From DASXQK01 sp963757155 (GTDB lineage Bacteria > Pseudomonadota > Alphaproteobacteria > Dongiales > Dongiaceae), in the NCBI GenBank assembly GCA_963757155.1, contig CAVWQS010000012.1:189037-253036 (forward strand): DNA of 64,000 nucleotides, in the 5' to 3' direction. The notes under the pieces are model-generated. The model was not told the DNA's origin. It was given only the letters and a program-made list of their open reading frames with translations, and did no database searches. The position numbers and the translations under genes are program-made. Below, piece by piece: positions 18,716 to 28,612 of this stretch; the first letter of the stretch is position 1, and every line of letters begins with the position of its first letter.

Positions 18716-19305
18716 GCTTTATTCTCCAGCGGCAGGTTGAGCTGCCGGAGCGAGGGCGTGCCGTCCTCGGCCAGGGCATAGATATGCAAGGCGAAATCCG
18801 CCAAGGCCTGCGGCGGCTCGCCCAGCATCGGCCAGCCCGTCGCCAAAGCATAGATCGCCCGGATCACCGCCTTATGGGTCACGGCCAGACGGTCGCGGCC
18901 GTCGCGGCCGATCTCGGCCAGCAAAGGCCGGATCCGGGCCTGGACCTCGCGCGGGCTCTCGCCGCCGGGGGCGCGGAAGTCGAGGCCGCGGCCCTCGTTC
19001 TCGGCCATCGCCGGCCCCAGCTCCGCCCGGAGGTCGCGCAGGCGGCGGCCTTCCCATTCCCCGAAGCTCATCTCGGTCAGCCGCGCCTCCACCGGGGCCT
19101 CGCCATGGCCCAGCAGAGCGGCGGTCTCCCGCGCCCGCAACAGAGGGCTGGTCAGCCAGGCGAAGCCGGCGACCTCGGGCGCCAGCCGCCAGCGGGCGAC
19201 GGCCTCGCGGCCCTCGGGCGACAGCGGCAGGTCGGCACGCCCCTGGAGGCGGCGCGCCGCCGTCCAGCTCGTGGGGCCATGGCGCAGCAAAGCGAGCAGC
19301 GCCAC
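18712..19305 (-). CDS. Histidine phosphatase family protein
   Basis: A 197-residue phosphoglycerate-mutase-like phosphatase. The catalytic RHG box is ALLRHGPTSWT (residues 5-15). The second conserved Arg lies in TSPLLRARETA, Glu in MSFGEWEGRRLRDL, and the second catalytic His in AVTHKAVIRAIYALA (about 150). Such enzymes dephosphorylate sugars, nucleotides or proteins. Here it sits between two glycosyltransferases, so a sugar-phosphate step is a fair guess. It appears to start with GTG at 19305, two bases after the preceding stop, and its stop overlaps the next start (TTGA). Confidence 0.88.
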   Translation of the reverse strand: MALLALLRHGPTSWTAARRLQGRADLPLSPEGREAVARWRLAPEVAGFAWLTSPLLRARETAALLGHGEAPVEARLTEMSFGEWEGRRLRDLRAELGPAMAENEGRGLDFRAPGGESPREVQARIRPLLAEIGRDGRDRLAVTHKAVIRAIYALATGWPMLGEPPQALADFALHIYALAEDGTPSLRQLNLPLENKA

Positions 19306-19307
19306 GG

Positions 19308-20468
19308 TCAGGCCCCCCCGGGGCAGGTTTCGCCGCAGGCTTCGACCAGAGCCTGGTCGAGGATCGCGGCCGCGGCGGCGATGTCGTGGTGCCGGCGCAC
19401 CTTCTCGGCGGCCGCCACCGCCATGGCGGCCCGCCGGGCCGGGGCGACGATCAAGGCGCGGGCAGCCGCCGCGAAGGCGCCCGCCTCGCCGGGCGGCGTC
19501 AGCAGGCCGGTGATCCCGTCGGCGACGATCGAGGGCACGCCGCCCACGGCCCCGGCCACCACGGGCAGGCCGGCGGCCTGGGCCTCCAGCAACGCCATGC
19601 CATAGGCCTCGTTCACCGCGGGCCAGAGGCAGAGGTCGGCGGCGGCGTGGCAGCCGGCGACCTCTTTCTCATCGAGGCGGCCCAGATAGCGGACCCGCCC
19701 GGCCCCGAGCGGGGCCAGCGCCGCCTCGACCTCCGGCCGGGCCGGGCCATCGCCGACGAGCAGAAGCTGCCAGTCGAGATCGAGGAGCGCCGCCAAGCGC
19801 CTGGCCCAGGATCCGGTAGGAGGCGAGCTTGTCGCCGGGTCGCATCATGGCGACGGTGAGCAGCCAGGGCTTGCCCGCGTCCAGCCCATGGCGCGCGGCG
19901 ATCGTCCGGCGCGCCGCCGCGCGGGGGCCGGCGAGGCGGCCGAATTCCGCCAGATCGAGGAAGGCCGGCAGCTCGACCAGGCGATGGGGCAGGGCGACCA
20001 GGGGCTCCAGCCCCTCCCGGTCCGCCGGGTTGATGACGAAGACCCGCGCCGCCGCCCGCAGCGCCGCGGCGGTGGCGTCATGGCCCAGGGCATGAGGGCC
20101 GCCGGCGCGCTTGCCGGCGACGGAGGCCTCGGCGACCAGATAGGGGATGGCGAGCGCCCGGGCGATGTCGGGTCCCAGCCAATCCGGCGCCTTGTAATAG
20201 AGGTGATAGGTGAACCAGGCCGCCGGGCGCTCGGCGGGCGGACGGGCGGCATAGAGGGCCAGCAGCGCGTTGCGCTCGACGGCGGCGGCGGCCGGCCACC
20301 TCCGCTGGTCGCGCGCCCTCGGCCCGGCGGCTGGCGAGCCGGCTGGCGAGCTCGACCTGATGCCCCGCCTTGTTCCCAGGCCTGGACCAGCAGCTGGGCC
20401 ATGCGCCGGTCGCCGGAGGGGACCGGATGATCGGGCGGCTTCAGCGGGGCGTAGAAGGCTAGGCGCAT
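19308..20468 (-). CDS. GT4-family glycosyltransferase, three apparent +1 frameshifts
   Basis: A retaining GT-B glycosyltransferase of family 4. N-terminus MRLAFYAPLKPPDHPVPSGD; middle segments AAWFTYHLYYKAPDWLGP and RVFVINPADREGLEPL; donor-site region LLLVGDGPARPEVEAAL, YLGRLDEKEV, LWPAVNEAYGMALLEAQAAG with the EX7E-like acidic motif. The coding frame changes near 20361-20369, 20283-20296 and 19793-19801. Each junction carries one extra base, and the joined protein has about 385 residues. The ATG at 20468 lies inside the end of the preceding gene (10-base overlap). Donor and acceptor are unknown. Confidence 0.82.
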
Positions 20469-21730
20469 GCAGGCGCCGTTGGCCGGAGCTTGGCGGCGAG
20501 CTGAGCGATGCCGGGGGCGAAGCCGAAATCGCGGAGGAGCCGGGCCTGGCCGGCGGCGCCGAGCCGGGCGCGCAAGGCCGGGATCGGCGATCAGCCGGCC
20601 GATCGCCGCGGCGAGGGCGGCGGGGTCGCCGGCCGGAACCAGAAGGCCCGGTCTCGCCGTCGATGAGGAGCTCCTCGATGGCGCCGGCCCGGGTGGCGAC
20701 GCTCGCCAGCCCCTGGCTGGCCGCCTCCATCAGCACATTGGGCAGGCCGTCGCGGTCGCCGTCGCGGGCGGTCCGGCTGGCCAGCGCGAAGAGATCGGCG
20801 GCGCGCAAGGCCGCCAGGATCTCGGCCTGGCTCTGCGCGCCGCGCCAGGCGATGCGCCCGGCAAGGCCGAGGCTCTCGGCCTGGGCTTTCAGGGTCGGGC
20901 AGCAGCGGGCCGCCGCCGATATGGACGAAGCGCCAGGCCAGATCCGCCGGCAGCAAAGCAAGGGCGGCCAGAAGGTCGTCGAAGCCCTTCTTCTCCACCG
21001 CCCGCCCGATGGAGAGGATGACGACGGGATCGGAGGATTGGCACCCGTCGCGGGGCGGCCGCGGGTCTGTGGGGGCAGGGAAGCGGGCGAGGTCGAGGCC
21101 GTGGCGGACCAGGGTCACCTTGCGGGCGCCGGATGCGAGCGAGCTCAGATGGGCAGCGCCGACCGCCGTGCAGGTGACCAGCCAGTCGCAGGCGGCGAGC
21201 TTCTCCCGCTTCTCCCAATCGGGCGTCGTCCAGATGTCCTTGGCATGGGCCGAGACGCTCCAGGGCTTGCCCGTCATGAGGGCGGCATAGCGGGCGACGG
21301 AGGCGGGGGTATGCAGGAAATGGGCGTGCAGCCGCGCGATGCCTGCCGGCAGCTCGGCCGCCAGCACCAGCGCCTGGCCGAAGCGCCGGCCGCGGTTGGA
21401 CGTCGGATCGCGGCGGAGGTCGGCAAGCCAGGCCTTGAACGCGGCGCCATAGCCCGGCAGGCGCCGCGCCCGCCACCAGCCGGCCAGCACCCGGCCCGGC
21501 TCGCGCCAGAGATATTCCGGCAGATAGGTGACCGGCGCGCGGATCTCGGCGGTGATGGGATGGGTCTTGCGGTCGGTGGGATGGCGCAGCGACACGATCC
21601 GGATCTTGAGCCCCGCCTCCTCGAGCCCGCGGATCTCCTGGGCGATGAAGGTCTCCGACAGCCGCGGATAGCCCTTCAGCAGAAAGACGATCTCGCCGGG
21701 GCTGGCCGGAGTGTGTGCCGATTCGTTCAC
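20459..21730 (-). CDS. GT4-family glycosyltransferase, three apparent +1 frameshifts
   Basis: A second family-4 glycosyltransferase, resembling colanic-acid-type enzymes: GEIVFLLKGYPRLSETFIAQ at the start, HAHFLHTPASVARYAALM, WSVSAHAKDIW, VVILSIGRAVEKKGFDDLL, then DGLPNVLMEAASQGLA (acidic donor motif) and EELLIDGETG. The C-terminus AGQARLLRDFGFAPGIAQL ends at TAG 20459-20461. Frame changes near 20890-20903, 20644-20655 and 20571-20584 each fit one extra base; joined length is about 422 residues. Start is GTG at 21730. It is the first gene of the long coupled minus-strand unit. Confidence 0.82.
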
Positions 21731-21774
21731 CCGCCGGATGCCAAGCCCGAGGCCTTGCGCCTCGCTCGCCCCCC

Positions 21775-22016
21775 TTCAGCAGCTTCTTTCTTCCCCCTCC
21801 CCCTGCGGGCCGTCAGGCCCGCGCTTTGACGGGGGAGGGCCGGGGTGGGGGTGACCGTATTCTCAACCATGGCTGCCGCTGCAGCACTGACGCCTTACGA
21901 TCCGCGGACGCGGATCCGACCCCCCACCCTAACCCTCCCCCGCAAGGGGGGAGGGGACACAAAGGGAAGCCGGCTCGGCCTGAATTCATACCAAATGCTT
22001 TCGCGGGAATGACGAC
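21775..22016. repeat. GC-rich palindromic repeat cluster in the 311-base gap
   Basis: The gap between two minus-strand glycosyltransferase genes (21731-22041) holds no gene. At 21795-21860 and 21916-21960 there are facing copies of a family built on CCCTCCCCC...GGGGGAGGG with the flanks ACCCCCAC/GTGGGGGT. At 21996-22016 there is a half-copy of the TTTCGCGGGAATGACG family. Stable hairpins here may separate the upstream glycosyltransferase from the 12-gene unit. Confidence 0.65.
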
Positions 22017-22041
22017 AGTGAAAGAGCATGCGCCGCCGAAA

Positions 22042-23259
22042 TCAGCGGCGGGCGCGGCGGCGGGCCACGGTCAGCTGCGGCCGGCGGCCGCGGGCGAGCC
22101 ATTTGTTCACGAGACGCTCGACATTGAGCTGGCCGTCCAGCAGCCCGGGCACGACCACCTGGGAGGGAAGCTGCTGCTGCGGCAGATGGCGCAGCGCCGT
22201 CGCCATCGACTTGGGGTCCTTGACGTCGTCCTCCACCAGCACGCGGCAGAGGCCGAGCTCCTGGCCGCGGGCGGCGCGGATATATTGCTCCATGCGCGGC
22301 TTGGTGCGCGGGACGATGAGGGCCCGCTTGTCGAAGGAGAGGATCTCGCAGAAGGTGTTGTAGCCGCCCATGGCGACGACGCCCACCGCGCGCTCCATCA
22401 GGGTCTCGAGCTGGGCGTCGAAGGTGATGGCTTCGACCTTCTTCAGCTTGGCGGCGCGGTTGAGGAACTCCAACTGGCGCTCCGACTGCATGAAGGGCCC
22501 GAGCACGAGCAGCGCGGGCAAGGGCATGGCCTTGTCATGCTCATAGGCCCGCAGCACCCAGTCGATGATCCCCTCGCCGTCACCGCCGCCCCCGGTGGTC
22601 ACCAGGATATAGGGCCCGCTGATCTTCTTCAGCGGCGTCGGCGGCAGCGGGGTATGGGGCAAAGTGCGGCGCAGGTAGCCGGTGTAGGTCATGCGCTTGC
22701 GCACCGATTTCGGCAGCTCCACCCCTTCCAGGGGATCGCAGATCTGCGGCAGGCCATAGACCCAGATGTCGTCGTAGAGATCGCGCAAGGCGGGGACGAC
22801 GTTCTTGCGCTCCCATTCCGGGGCCAGCAGGTCGGGATCGTCCATGACGTCGCGCAGGCCCAGGATCAGCGGCACGCCGCGATCCTTCAGCATCCAGAGC
22901 GTGTTCTCGATCTCGCCCCGGAGGCCCAGCGGCTCCTTGTCGACGATGAAGATGTCGGGATTAAAGATGTCCGCGGTGTGATGCATGATCGAGCTGCGGA
23001 TCTGCAGCGTCTGATCGATGTCGATATGGAGGTTGAGGGAGGTGTAGTCGCCGTTGCGCAGCTTGATGACCCCGGGGACGCGCACGAAATCCACCCGGGC
23101 GCGGAAGTCGAAGCTGCCGATGATCGGCGAGCCCGACATGATCAGGACCGAGAGCTCCTTGTCCTCCTGCACCAGGGCATGCGCAATGGAACGGCAGCGC
23201 CTGAGATGCCCGAGACCGAAGGTATCGTGGCTGTAGATCAGTATCCGGGCATCCCTCAT
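22042..23259 (-). CDS. GLGHLRR-type glycosyltransferase (MurG-like GT-B)
   Basis: A 405-residue intact glycosyltransferase. N-terminal ILIYSHDTFGLGHLRRCRSI (residues 5-24), middle FIVDKEPLGLRGEIENTL, and a C-terminal domain with YILVTTGGGGDGEGIIDW (about 235) and VGVVAMGGYNTFCEILSF (about 320), the GT28-like nucleotide-sugar site. A C-terminal Arg-rich tail follows. It is a paralog of the gene at 17583-18715, though longer. Start ATG 23259 (MRDARIL) was chosen because upstream in-frame codons run into the divergent ABC gene. It faces that gene across 225 bases, so a shared regulatory region is likely. Confidence 0.88.
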   Translation of the reverse strand: MRDARILIYSHDTFGLGHLRRCRSIAHALVQEDKELSVLIMSGSPIIGSFDFRARVDFVRVPGVIKLRNGDYTSLNLHIDIDQTLQIRSSIMHHTADIFNPDIFIVDKEPLGLRGEIENTLWMLKDRGVPLILGLRDVMDDPDLLAPEWERKNVVPALRDLYDDIWVYGLPQICDPLEGVELPKSVRKRMTYTGYLRRTLPHTPLPPTPLKKISGPYILVTTGGGGDGEGIIDWVLRAYEHDKAMPLPALLVLGPFMQSERQLEFLNRAAKLKKVEAITFDAQLETLMERAVGVVAMGGYNTFCEILSFDKRALIVPRTKPRMEQYIRAARGQELGLCRVLVEDDVKDPKSMATALRHLPQQQLPSQVVVPGLLDGQLNVERLVNKWLARGRRPQLTVARRRARR

Positions 23260-23484
23260 GCCGGCTTCTCCGCAGCGCTCCGCCTGTCCCTGGTATCCCA
23301 TTTTTCGAGGCGGGACTATGCCATGGGCGCCCGGCGGGCGGATAGAGAAGATTCCATGGCATCCGGGCCCTGGGATAAACCCGCCGGCGGGCAATGATGT
23401 TCCCGGCCATGGTCGTTCCGTCCGCCGCTGAGATGAGCTAGTGTAGCCCCCCAAAGCCCTTGGGAACCGGGGCCGGCAGAGGCA

Positions 23485-26197
23485 ATGGAACGCAATCTTT
23501 TCAAATACATACTGAAGCACAGCATGCGCGATCAGGTGTTGATCCTGATCGTGGTCGCGGTCTCGCTCGCCTTCTATTACGTGTCGCTCGATCTGCCGAA
23601 GACGATCGTGAATGCGATCCAGCATCTGACCGGCCATCCCGAGAGGATGACCACCTTCATGCATCTGGAATTCGGGCTGCCCGGCTTCCTGGGCGGCGGC
23701 CGATGGCTGCTCTTCGACGGATTCCATCTCGGGCGGGAAGCCTATCTGATCGCGATCTGCCTCCTGTTCCTGGTCTTCGTGGTCATCAACAACTGGTTCA
23801 AGATCTACATCAACACCGCCAAGGGCCGCATGGGCGAGCGCATGCTGCGCCGCATGCGCTACGAGCTCTTCGACAAGGTGCTGCGCTTCCCCCAGGCCCA
23901 GTTCCGCAAGGTCAAGCAGGCCGAAATCTCCACCATGATCAAGGACGAGGTGGAGCCCCTGGGCGGCTTCATCGGCGATGCCTTCGTCCAGCCGGCCTTC
24001 CTCGGCGGCAATGCGCTGACGGCCCTCTATTTCATGCTGCAGCAGAGCTTCTGGCTGGGCGGCGTCGCGGTGATCGTCCTGCTGGTCCAGGCCGTGGTGA
24101 TCCCGAAGCTCCGCAAGAAGATCCTGATCCTGGGCAAGGCGCGCCAGCTGACGGCGCGCACGCTCGCGGGCCGCATCGCCGAATGCGTCGACGGCTCGGT
24201 CGAGATCCACGCCCACGACACCTCGAACTACGAGCGCGCCGATATCGTCGAGCGGCTCGGCCGGATCTACCAGATCCGCTTCGAGCTCTATCAGCGCAAA
24301 TTCGCGGTCAAGGGGCTGAACAACTTCCTGGCCCAGGTGACGCCCTTCACCTTCTATCTCCTGGGCGGGCTGCTGGCCTTCGCCGGCCAGGTCGACCTCG
24401 GCATCATCGTCGCGGTCATCAACGCCTATAAGGATCTGCCCGGGCCCGGTGAAGGAGCTGATCGACTGGGATCAGCAGCGCCAGGACGTCCAGATCAAAT
24501 ACGAGCAGGTGGCCGAGCAGTTCGAGCCGGAAGGCATGCTGCCCGAGGCGCTTCAGGCCCTGCCCAAGGAGCTGGCGCCGCCGCTGGCCGGTGACATCGC
24601 CCTCAACACCGTGATCGTCGCCGACGACAACGGCGTCAAGCTGCTGGACAGCCTGAGCACGACGATTCCCGATGGCGAGCAGGTCGCCGTCATGGGCGAG
24701 TCCGGTTCGGGCGTCGAGATCCTGGCCCAGGCGATGATGCGCCTGCTGCCCCTGACCGCGGGCGGGATCACCGTCGGCGGCCATGATCTGGCGGTCGTGC
24801 CGGAGTCCGTGATCGGCCGCAGCATCGGCTATGCCGGGCCCGAAGCCTATTTGTTCCCCCTCAGCGTGCGCGAGAACATCATCTATGCGCTGAAGCACGC
24901 GCCCCTGCGCCCGGCGGTCTATGACGATGCCGGGCGGAAGGCCCGCGACCTCTTCGACCGCGAGACGCGCCGGGCCGGCAATCCGGTGATCGACATCACC
25001 GCCGACTGGATCGACTACGAAGCGGCCGGGGCGACCGACATGAGCAGCCTCGACGACAGGATCATCGAGACCCTGGCGCTGGTCGAATTCGAGGATGACG
25101 TCTATCAGTTCGGCCTGCGCGGGACCATCGACCCCCTCGCCCAAAGCGACCTCGCCGCCAAATTCATCGAGGCCCGGGTCGACCTGCGCCACCGCCTCGC
25201 CGATCCGGCGCTCTCCACCCTGGTCGAGCCCTTCGACGTCGACCGCTACAACAAGAACATGTCGCTGGTGGAGAACCTGCTGTTCGGGACCCCGGTCGGG
25301 CCGGAGCTGCAGCCCGACCGCATCGCGCGCAATCCCTATCTGCTCAAGGTGCTGGCCGATGCCGGCCTCACCGAGACCCTGGCCGATGTCGGCCGGCGCA
25401 TCGCCGAGACCATGGTCGAGCTGTTCGCCGATCTGCCGCCGGGCCATCCCTTCTTCGAGCAGTTCAGCTTCATCTCCGCCGAGGATCTGCCGGAATACCG
25501 GGCGCTGCTGGGCCGGCTGGGCAAGGCTTCCGTCGCCACGCTGCCGGCGGAGGACCGCAACCGCCTGACCTCGCTCGCCTTCCCCTATGTCGAGGCGCGC
25601 CACCGCCTGGGGCTGATCGATGCCGAGCTCGAGGCCCGGCTGCTCGAGGCCCGCCACGCCTTCGCCCGCGGCCTGCCGGCGGCGCTGAAATCGGCGGTCG
25701 AGTTCTACGACATCGACAAATACATCGGTGCCGCCTCGGTGCAGGACAACATGCTGTTCGGCCGCATGGTTTACGGCCAGGCCCAGGCCGCCGCGCGCAT
25801 CGGCAAGCTGATCGGCGAGGTCCTGGACGAGCTCAAGCTGCGCGGCGCCGTGCTGCGCATCGGCCTGGAATATCAGGTCGGCATCGCCGGCAAGCGCCTC
25901 TCCCATGTCCAGCGCCAGAAGCTTGGCCTGGCGCGGGCGCTGCTGAAGCGGCCGCATTATCTGATCATCAACGAGGCGGTCTCGCTGATCGATACGGTCG
26001 GCCAGGCGCGGATCCTGGCCAACCTCCTGAAGGCGAGCGAGGGCCGCACCGTGATGTGGGTGCTGCGCCATCCCCGGGACGCCGAGGCCTTCAAGCGCCT
26101 CATCGTCATGAAGGACGGCCGCATCGCCGAGCAGGGACCGCCGAAGGAGCTCCTGGCCCGCAAGGCCAAGGTGGCCGAGGGGATGGCCGCGCAATGA
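23485..26197 (+). CDS. ABC-exporter-like protein with degenerate ATPase and long insertion, apparent +1 frameshift
   Basis: About 903 residues. The first 320 form an ABC-exporter-type membrane domain with hydrophobic segments near 20, 95, 185-220 and 295-310. The ATPase-like domain starts near 375. Its P-loop reads GESGSGVE (about 404-411), so the invariant Lys is missing. About 300 residues of insertion separate it from the signature, which is LSHVQRQKLGLARALL instead of LSGGQ. Walker B is LIINEAVS, with Asn for Asp. ATP hydrolysis is therefore doubtful. One extra G at 24443-24450 breaks the frame (joined reading DLPGPVKELIDWD). Eleven bases separate it from the cNMP-binding gene, so they are probably co-expressed. 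Confidence 0.85.
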
Positions 26198-26207
26198 GGG
26201 AAGACCG

Positions 26208-26672
26208 ATGAGCCTCAACGATGAAGTCGAGATGCTGCGCAAGATCCAGCTCTTCGCCAAGGTCGAGCCGGCCAAGCTGAAGCTGCTCGCCTTTACCAGC
26301 GAGCGGGCCGTGTTCGAGCCTGACGAGGTCCTGTTCCACCAAGGCGACCAGGCGGATGCCGCCTATATCATCGTCGATGGCGAGGTGGCGGTGGATGTGG
26401 AATCGCCAGGCGGCGGGCGCATCAGGGTCGCCCATCTCGGCCGCGACGAGATCGTGGGCGAGATGGGCATCATCGGCGATGTGCCGCGCAACGCGACGGT
26501 GACGGCGATCGGCCGCACCACCACCCTCAAGATCACCAAGGATCTGTTCTTCCGCCTGGTGACCGATTTCCCGACCATGGCCGTGGAGCTGATGCGCGTG
26601 CTGGCCAGCCGCGTCGAGCATACCAATGCGCTGCTGCGCGAGTGCCGGGACAAGCTCGCCGCCGTGAACTGA
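26208..26672 (+). CDS. Cyclic-nucleotide-binding domain protein
   Basis: A 154-residue stand-alone CAP_ED domain. The cyclic-nucleotide fold shows as a beta-roll: VFEPDEVLFHQGDQADAAYIIVDGEVAV, then the phosphate-binding-cassette position GEMGIIGDVPRNATVTA (about 85-101) with the conserved Gly-Glu and Arg, then helices B/C (FPTMAVELMRVLASRVEHTN). No DNA-binding or channel domain is attached. It follows the ABC-like gene after 11 bases with a GGAAG ribosome site, suggesting it senses cAMP/cGMP or acts as a structural partner for that protein. Confidence 0.9.
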   Translation: MSLNDEVEMLRKIQLFAKVEPAKLKLLAFTSERAVFEPDEVLFHQGDQADAAYIIVDGEVAVDVESPGGGRIRVAHLGRDEIVGEMGIIGDVPRNATVTAIGRTTTLKITKDLFFRLVTDFPTMAVELMRVLASRVEHTNALLRECRDKLAAVN

Positions 26673-26703
26673 CGCGCTTCCGGGTAAGCCAATCCATCTC
26701 AAA

Positions 26704-26733
26704 CGTCATTCCCGCGAAAGCGGGAATCCAGGG
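26704..26733. repeat. Palindromic repeat, CGTCATTCCCGCG family
   Basis: CGTCATTCCCGCGAAAGCGG continues as GAATCCAGGG. The core CCCGCGAAAGCGGG forms a tight hairpin. It lies between the cNMP-binding gene and the methyltransferase. Other copies are at 49120, 49177 (inverted), 58571 and 58620 (inverted). Confidence 0.8.
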
Positions 26734-26783
26734 CGACCGGCGAGGTCCCTGCATGTCGCTCTGCATATAGAAAGAAACCCCGC

Positions 26784-27276
26784 ATGAGCCGTCTCGACAG
26801 CATGATCCGCCGCCTGATGATCCAGCGCGCCAGCCTCGACTGGGCGATGGCGCAGGTCGCCGGCCTGAAGGGCCCGGTGCTGGAGTTCGGACTGGGCAAC
26901 GGCCGCAGCTACGATCATCTGCGCGAGCATCTGCCGAACCGCGACATCTATCGTCTTCGACCGCCATGTCGCCGCCCATCCCGACTGCATCCCGCCGGCC
27001 GACCGCATGATCCTGGGCGATTTCAACGACACCGCCCCGGCAGCGGCGAAGCGCTTCGCCGGCCAGGTGGCGCTCATCCATGCCGATGTCGGCAGCGGCG
27101 ACCACGCCGCCAGCCGCGCGCTCGCCGCCGGCCTGGTCCCGCATTGGACCGCCATGCTGGCCGACGGCGGCCTGCTGATCGCCGACCAGCCCATCGAGGC
27201 CGACGGCCTCGAGCCCCTGCCTCTGCCGGAAGGCGCGCCGGGCCGCTATTTCATCAGCCGGCGGGTCAAGCGGTAG
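26784..27276 (+). CDS. Small class I methyltransferase-like protein, apparent +1 frameshift
   Basis: About 163 residues. A SAM-binding motif GPVLEFGLGNGRSYDHLRE (about 30-48) is followed by IYVFDRHVAAHPDC after frame correction, then LIHADVGSGDHAASRAL and a final strand GRYFISRRVKR. The frame is broken at 26948-26954 (TATCGTC), where dropping one base restores it. Known relatives are often called methyltransferase-like without a proven substrate. The gene follows the cNMP-binding gene in the same direction across a hairpin repeat. Confidence 0.75.
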
Positions 27277-27284
27277 GTCTGCTA

Positions 27285-27530
27285 AGAAGAAGCTCACCAC
27301 GGAGTCGTCACGGAGGACAGCGGAGCGGCACTCCGCTCGCGGCTCGTCAATCTGGCTTCGCCAGATGACGGCGGCAATGTTCGAGTCAGGTCCCAGATCA
27401 TGGTCGGCGAAGGCACGACCATGACGGCGTAAGGACGGCAGCCGGGGCCGGTCCGGGGCGAGCGGCTGGTACCCTCTCCGTGCCTCTGTGGCTCTCGTGG
27501 TGAATGCTACGATGAGCGGCCGCTGCACTA
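27285..27530. repeat. Repeat-filled gap: CACGGAGG-type pair and GGTCGGCGAAGG half-copy
   Basis: The 272 bases between the convergent methyltransferase and xthA genes contain no gene. CTCACCACGGAGTCGTCACG lies near 27293 and its inverted partner CTCTCCGTGCCTCTGTGG near 27474, the same family as at 7386. Between them, at 27397-27428, lies CATGGTCGGCGAAGG, a variant of the 2053-2229 inverted-repeat arm. Confidence 0.65.
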
Positions 27531-27548
27531 GCTGATCGGACGTCGGCC

Positions 27549-28340
27549 TCACGCCAGATCCACCATGACAGGCACATGGTCCGAGGCCTGGGCCCAGCCG
27601 CGGGCGTCGCGCAGGATGCGGGCGTCGGCGACATCGGGGGCGAGCGCCGGGGTCACCCAGATGTGATCGAGGCGCCGGCCGCGATCCGACAGGCTCCAGT
27701 CGATGGCGCGATAGCTCCACCAGCTGAACAGCTTCTCGCTGGGCGGGATGATCTTGCGCACCGCGTCGACCCAAAGGCCCGCTTCCTGCAGGCGGCCCAG
27801 CTTCTCCACCTCGATGGGCGTGTGGCTCACCACCGACAGCAGGCTCTTATGCGACCAGACATCGGTCTCCAGCGGCGCGATATTGAGATCGCCCAGCATG
27901 ATCATCTTGCGGCCTTCGCGCCGGCTCTCGGCGAACCAGGAGGTCGCCTCGTCGAGGAAGGCGAGCTTATGGGCGAACTTCACATTGAGCTCGGGATCGG
28001 GAATGTCGCCGCCGGCGGGAATGTAGAAATTGTGCAGCTCGATGCCGCCGGGAAGCTGGGCCAGGGCATGGCGGCAATCCTGCTTCTCGCACCAATCCCT
28101 GCCGTCGGGCATCTCCAGCTTCAGGCGCGAGAGAATGGCCACGCCGTTGTAGCCCTTCATGCTGCGCAGATGGATCTCGCCATAGCCCAGCGCCCGGATC
28201 GCATCGAAAGGAAAATCCTGCGGCTGGGCCTTCACCTCCTGCAGGCAGATGACATCGGGCTGCCATTCGCTCGCGAGCCGCGCGAGGGAATCCAGGCGCT
28301 GGCGGACGGAATTGACGTTCCAGCTGACGATCCGCATCAT
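27549..28340 (-). CDS. xthA: Exodeoxyribonuclease III (AP endonuclease)
   Basis: A 263-residue ExoIII-family repair enzyme, which cuts DNA at abasic sites and removes nucleotides from 3' ends. Motifs in order: RIVSWNVNSVRQR (metal Asn), ICLQEVKAQ (catalytic Glu34), YNGVAILSR, LHNFYIPAGG, MLGDLNIAP (Asp and Asn), DHIWVTP and the terminal SDHVPVMVDL with the catalytic Asp-His. The length matches the family. Two adjacent ATGs (28340 and 28337) could start it. The upstream 272 bases are unusually AT-rich near 28345-28375 and probably hold its promoter. Confidence 0.95.
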   Translation of the reverse strand: MMRIVSWNVNSVRQRLDSLARLASEWQPDVICLQEVKAQPQDFPFDAIRALGYGEIHLRSMKGYNGVAILSRLKLEMPDGRDWCEKQDCRHALAQLPGGIELHNFYIPAGGDIPDPELNVKFAHKLAFLDEATSWFAESRREGRKMIMLGDLNIAPLETDVWSHKSLLSVVSHTPIEVEKLGRLQEAGLWVDAVRKIIPPSEKLFSWWSYRAIDWSLSDRGRRLDHIWVTPALAPDVADARILRDARGWAQASDHVPVMVDLA

Positions 28341-28612
28341 GCCATTATTCAGTTATATTTCAATATGTTAACAATTCCAGATGTCCAGGAGATCGACACC
28401 GGAACGGAGGGTGGTCACTTCGTGGTTCACTATGAGGGAATTTGTCAGGGCATCCAAGCCGCGCGACCAATCTCGAAACGGCTTATCGTGTCGAAGCGGG
28501 AGCGGCACTCGGTGAGTAACCAATATTTGAGCCTTCAGGTTGATATGGGAGCAGCGGCGAACCTGCCAAGGGCACAGGGTCCCGCACCGCGGGCGGGCCG
28601 TCCGAGACCCGT

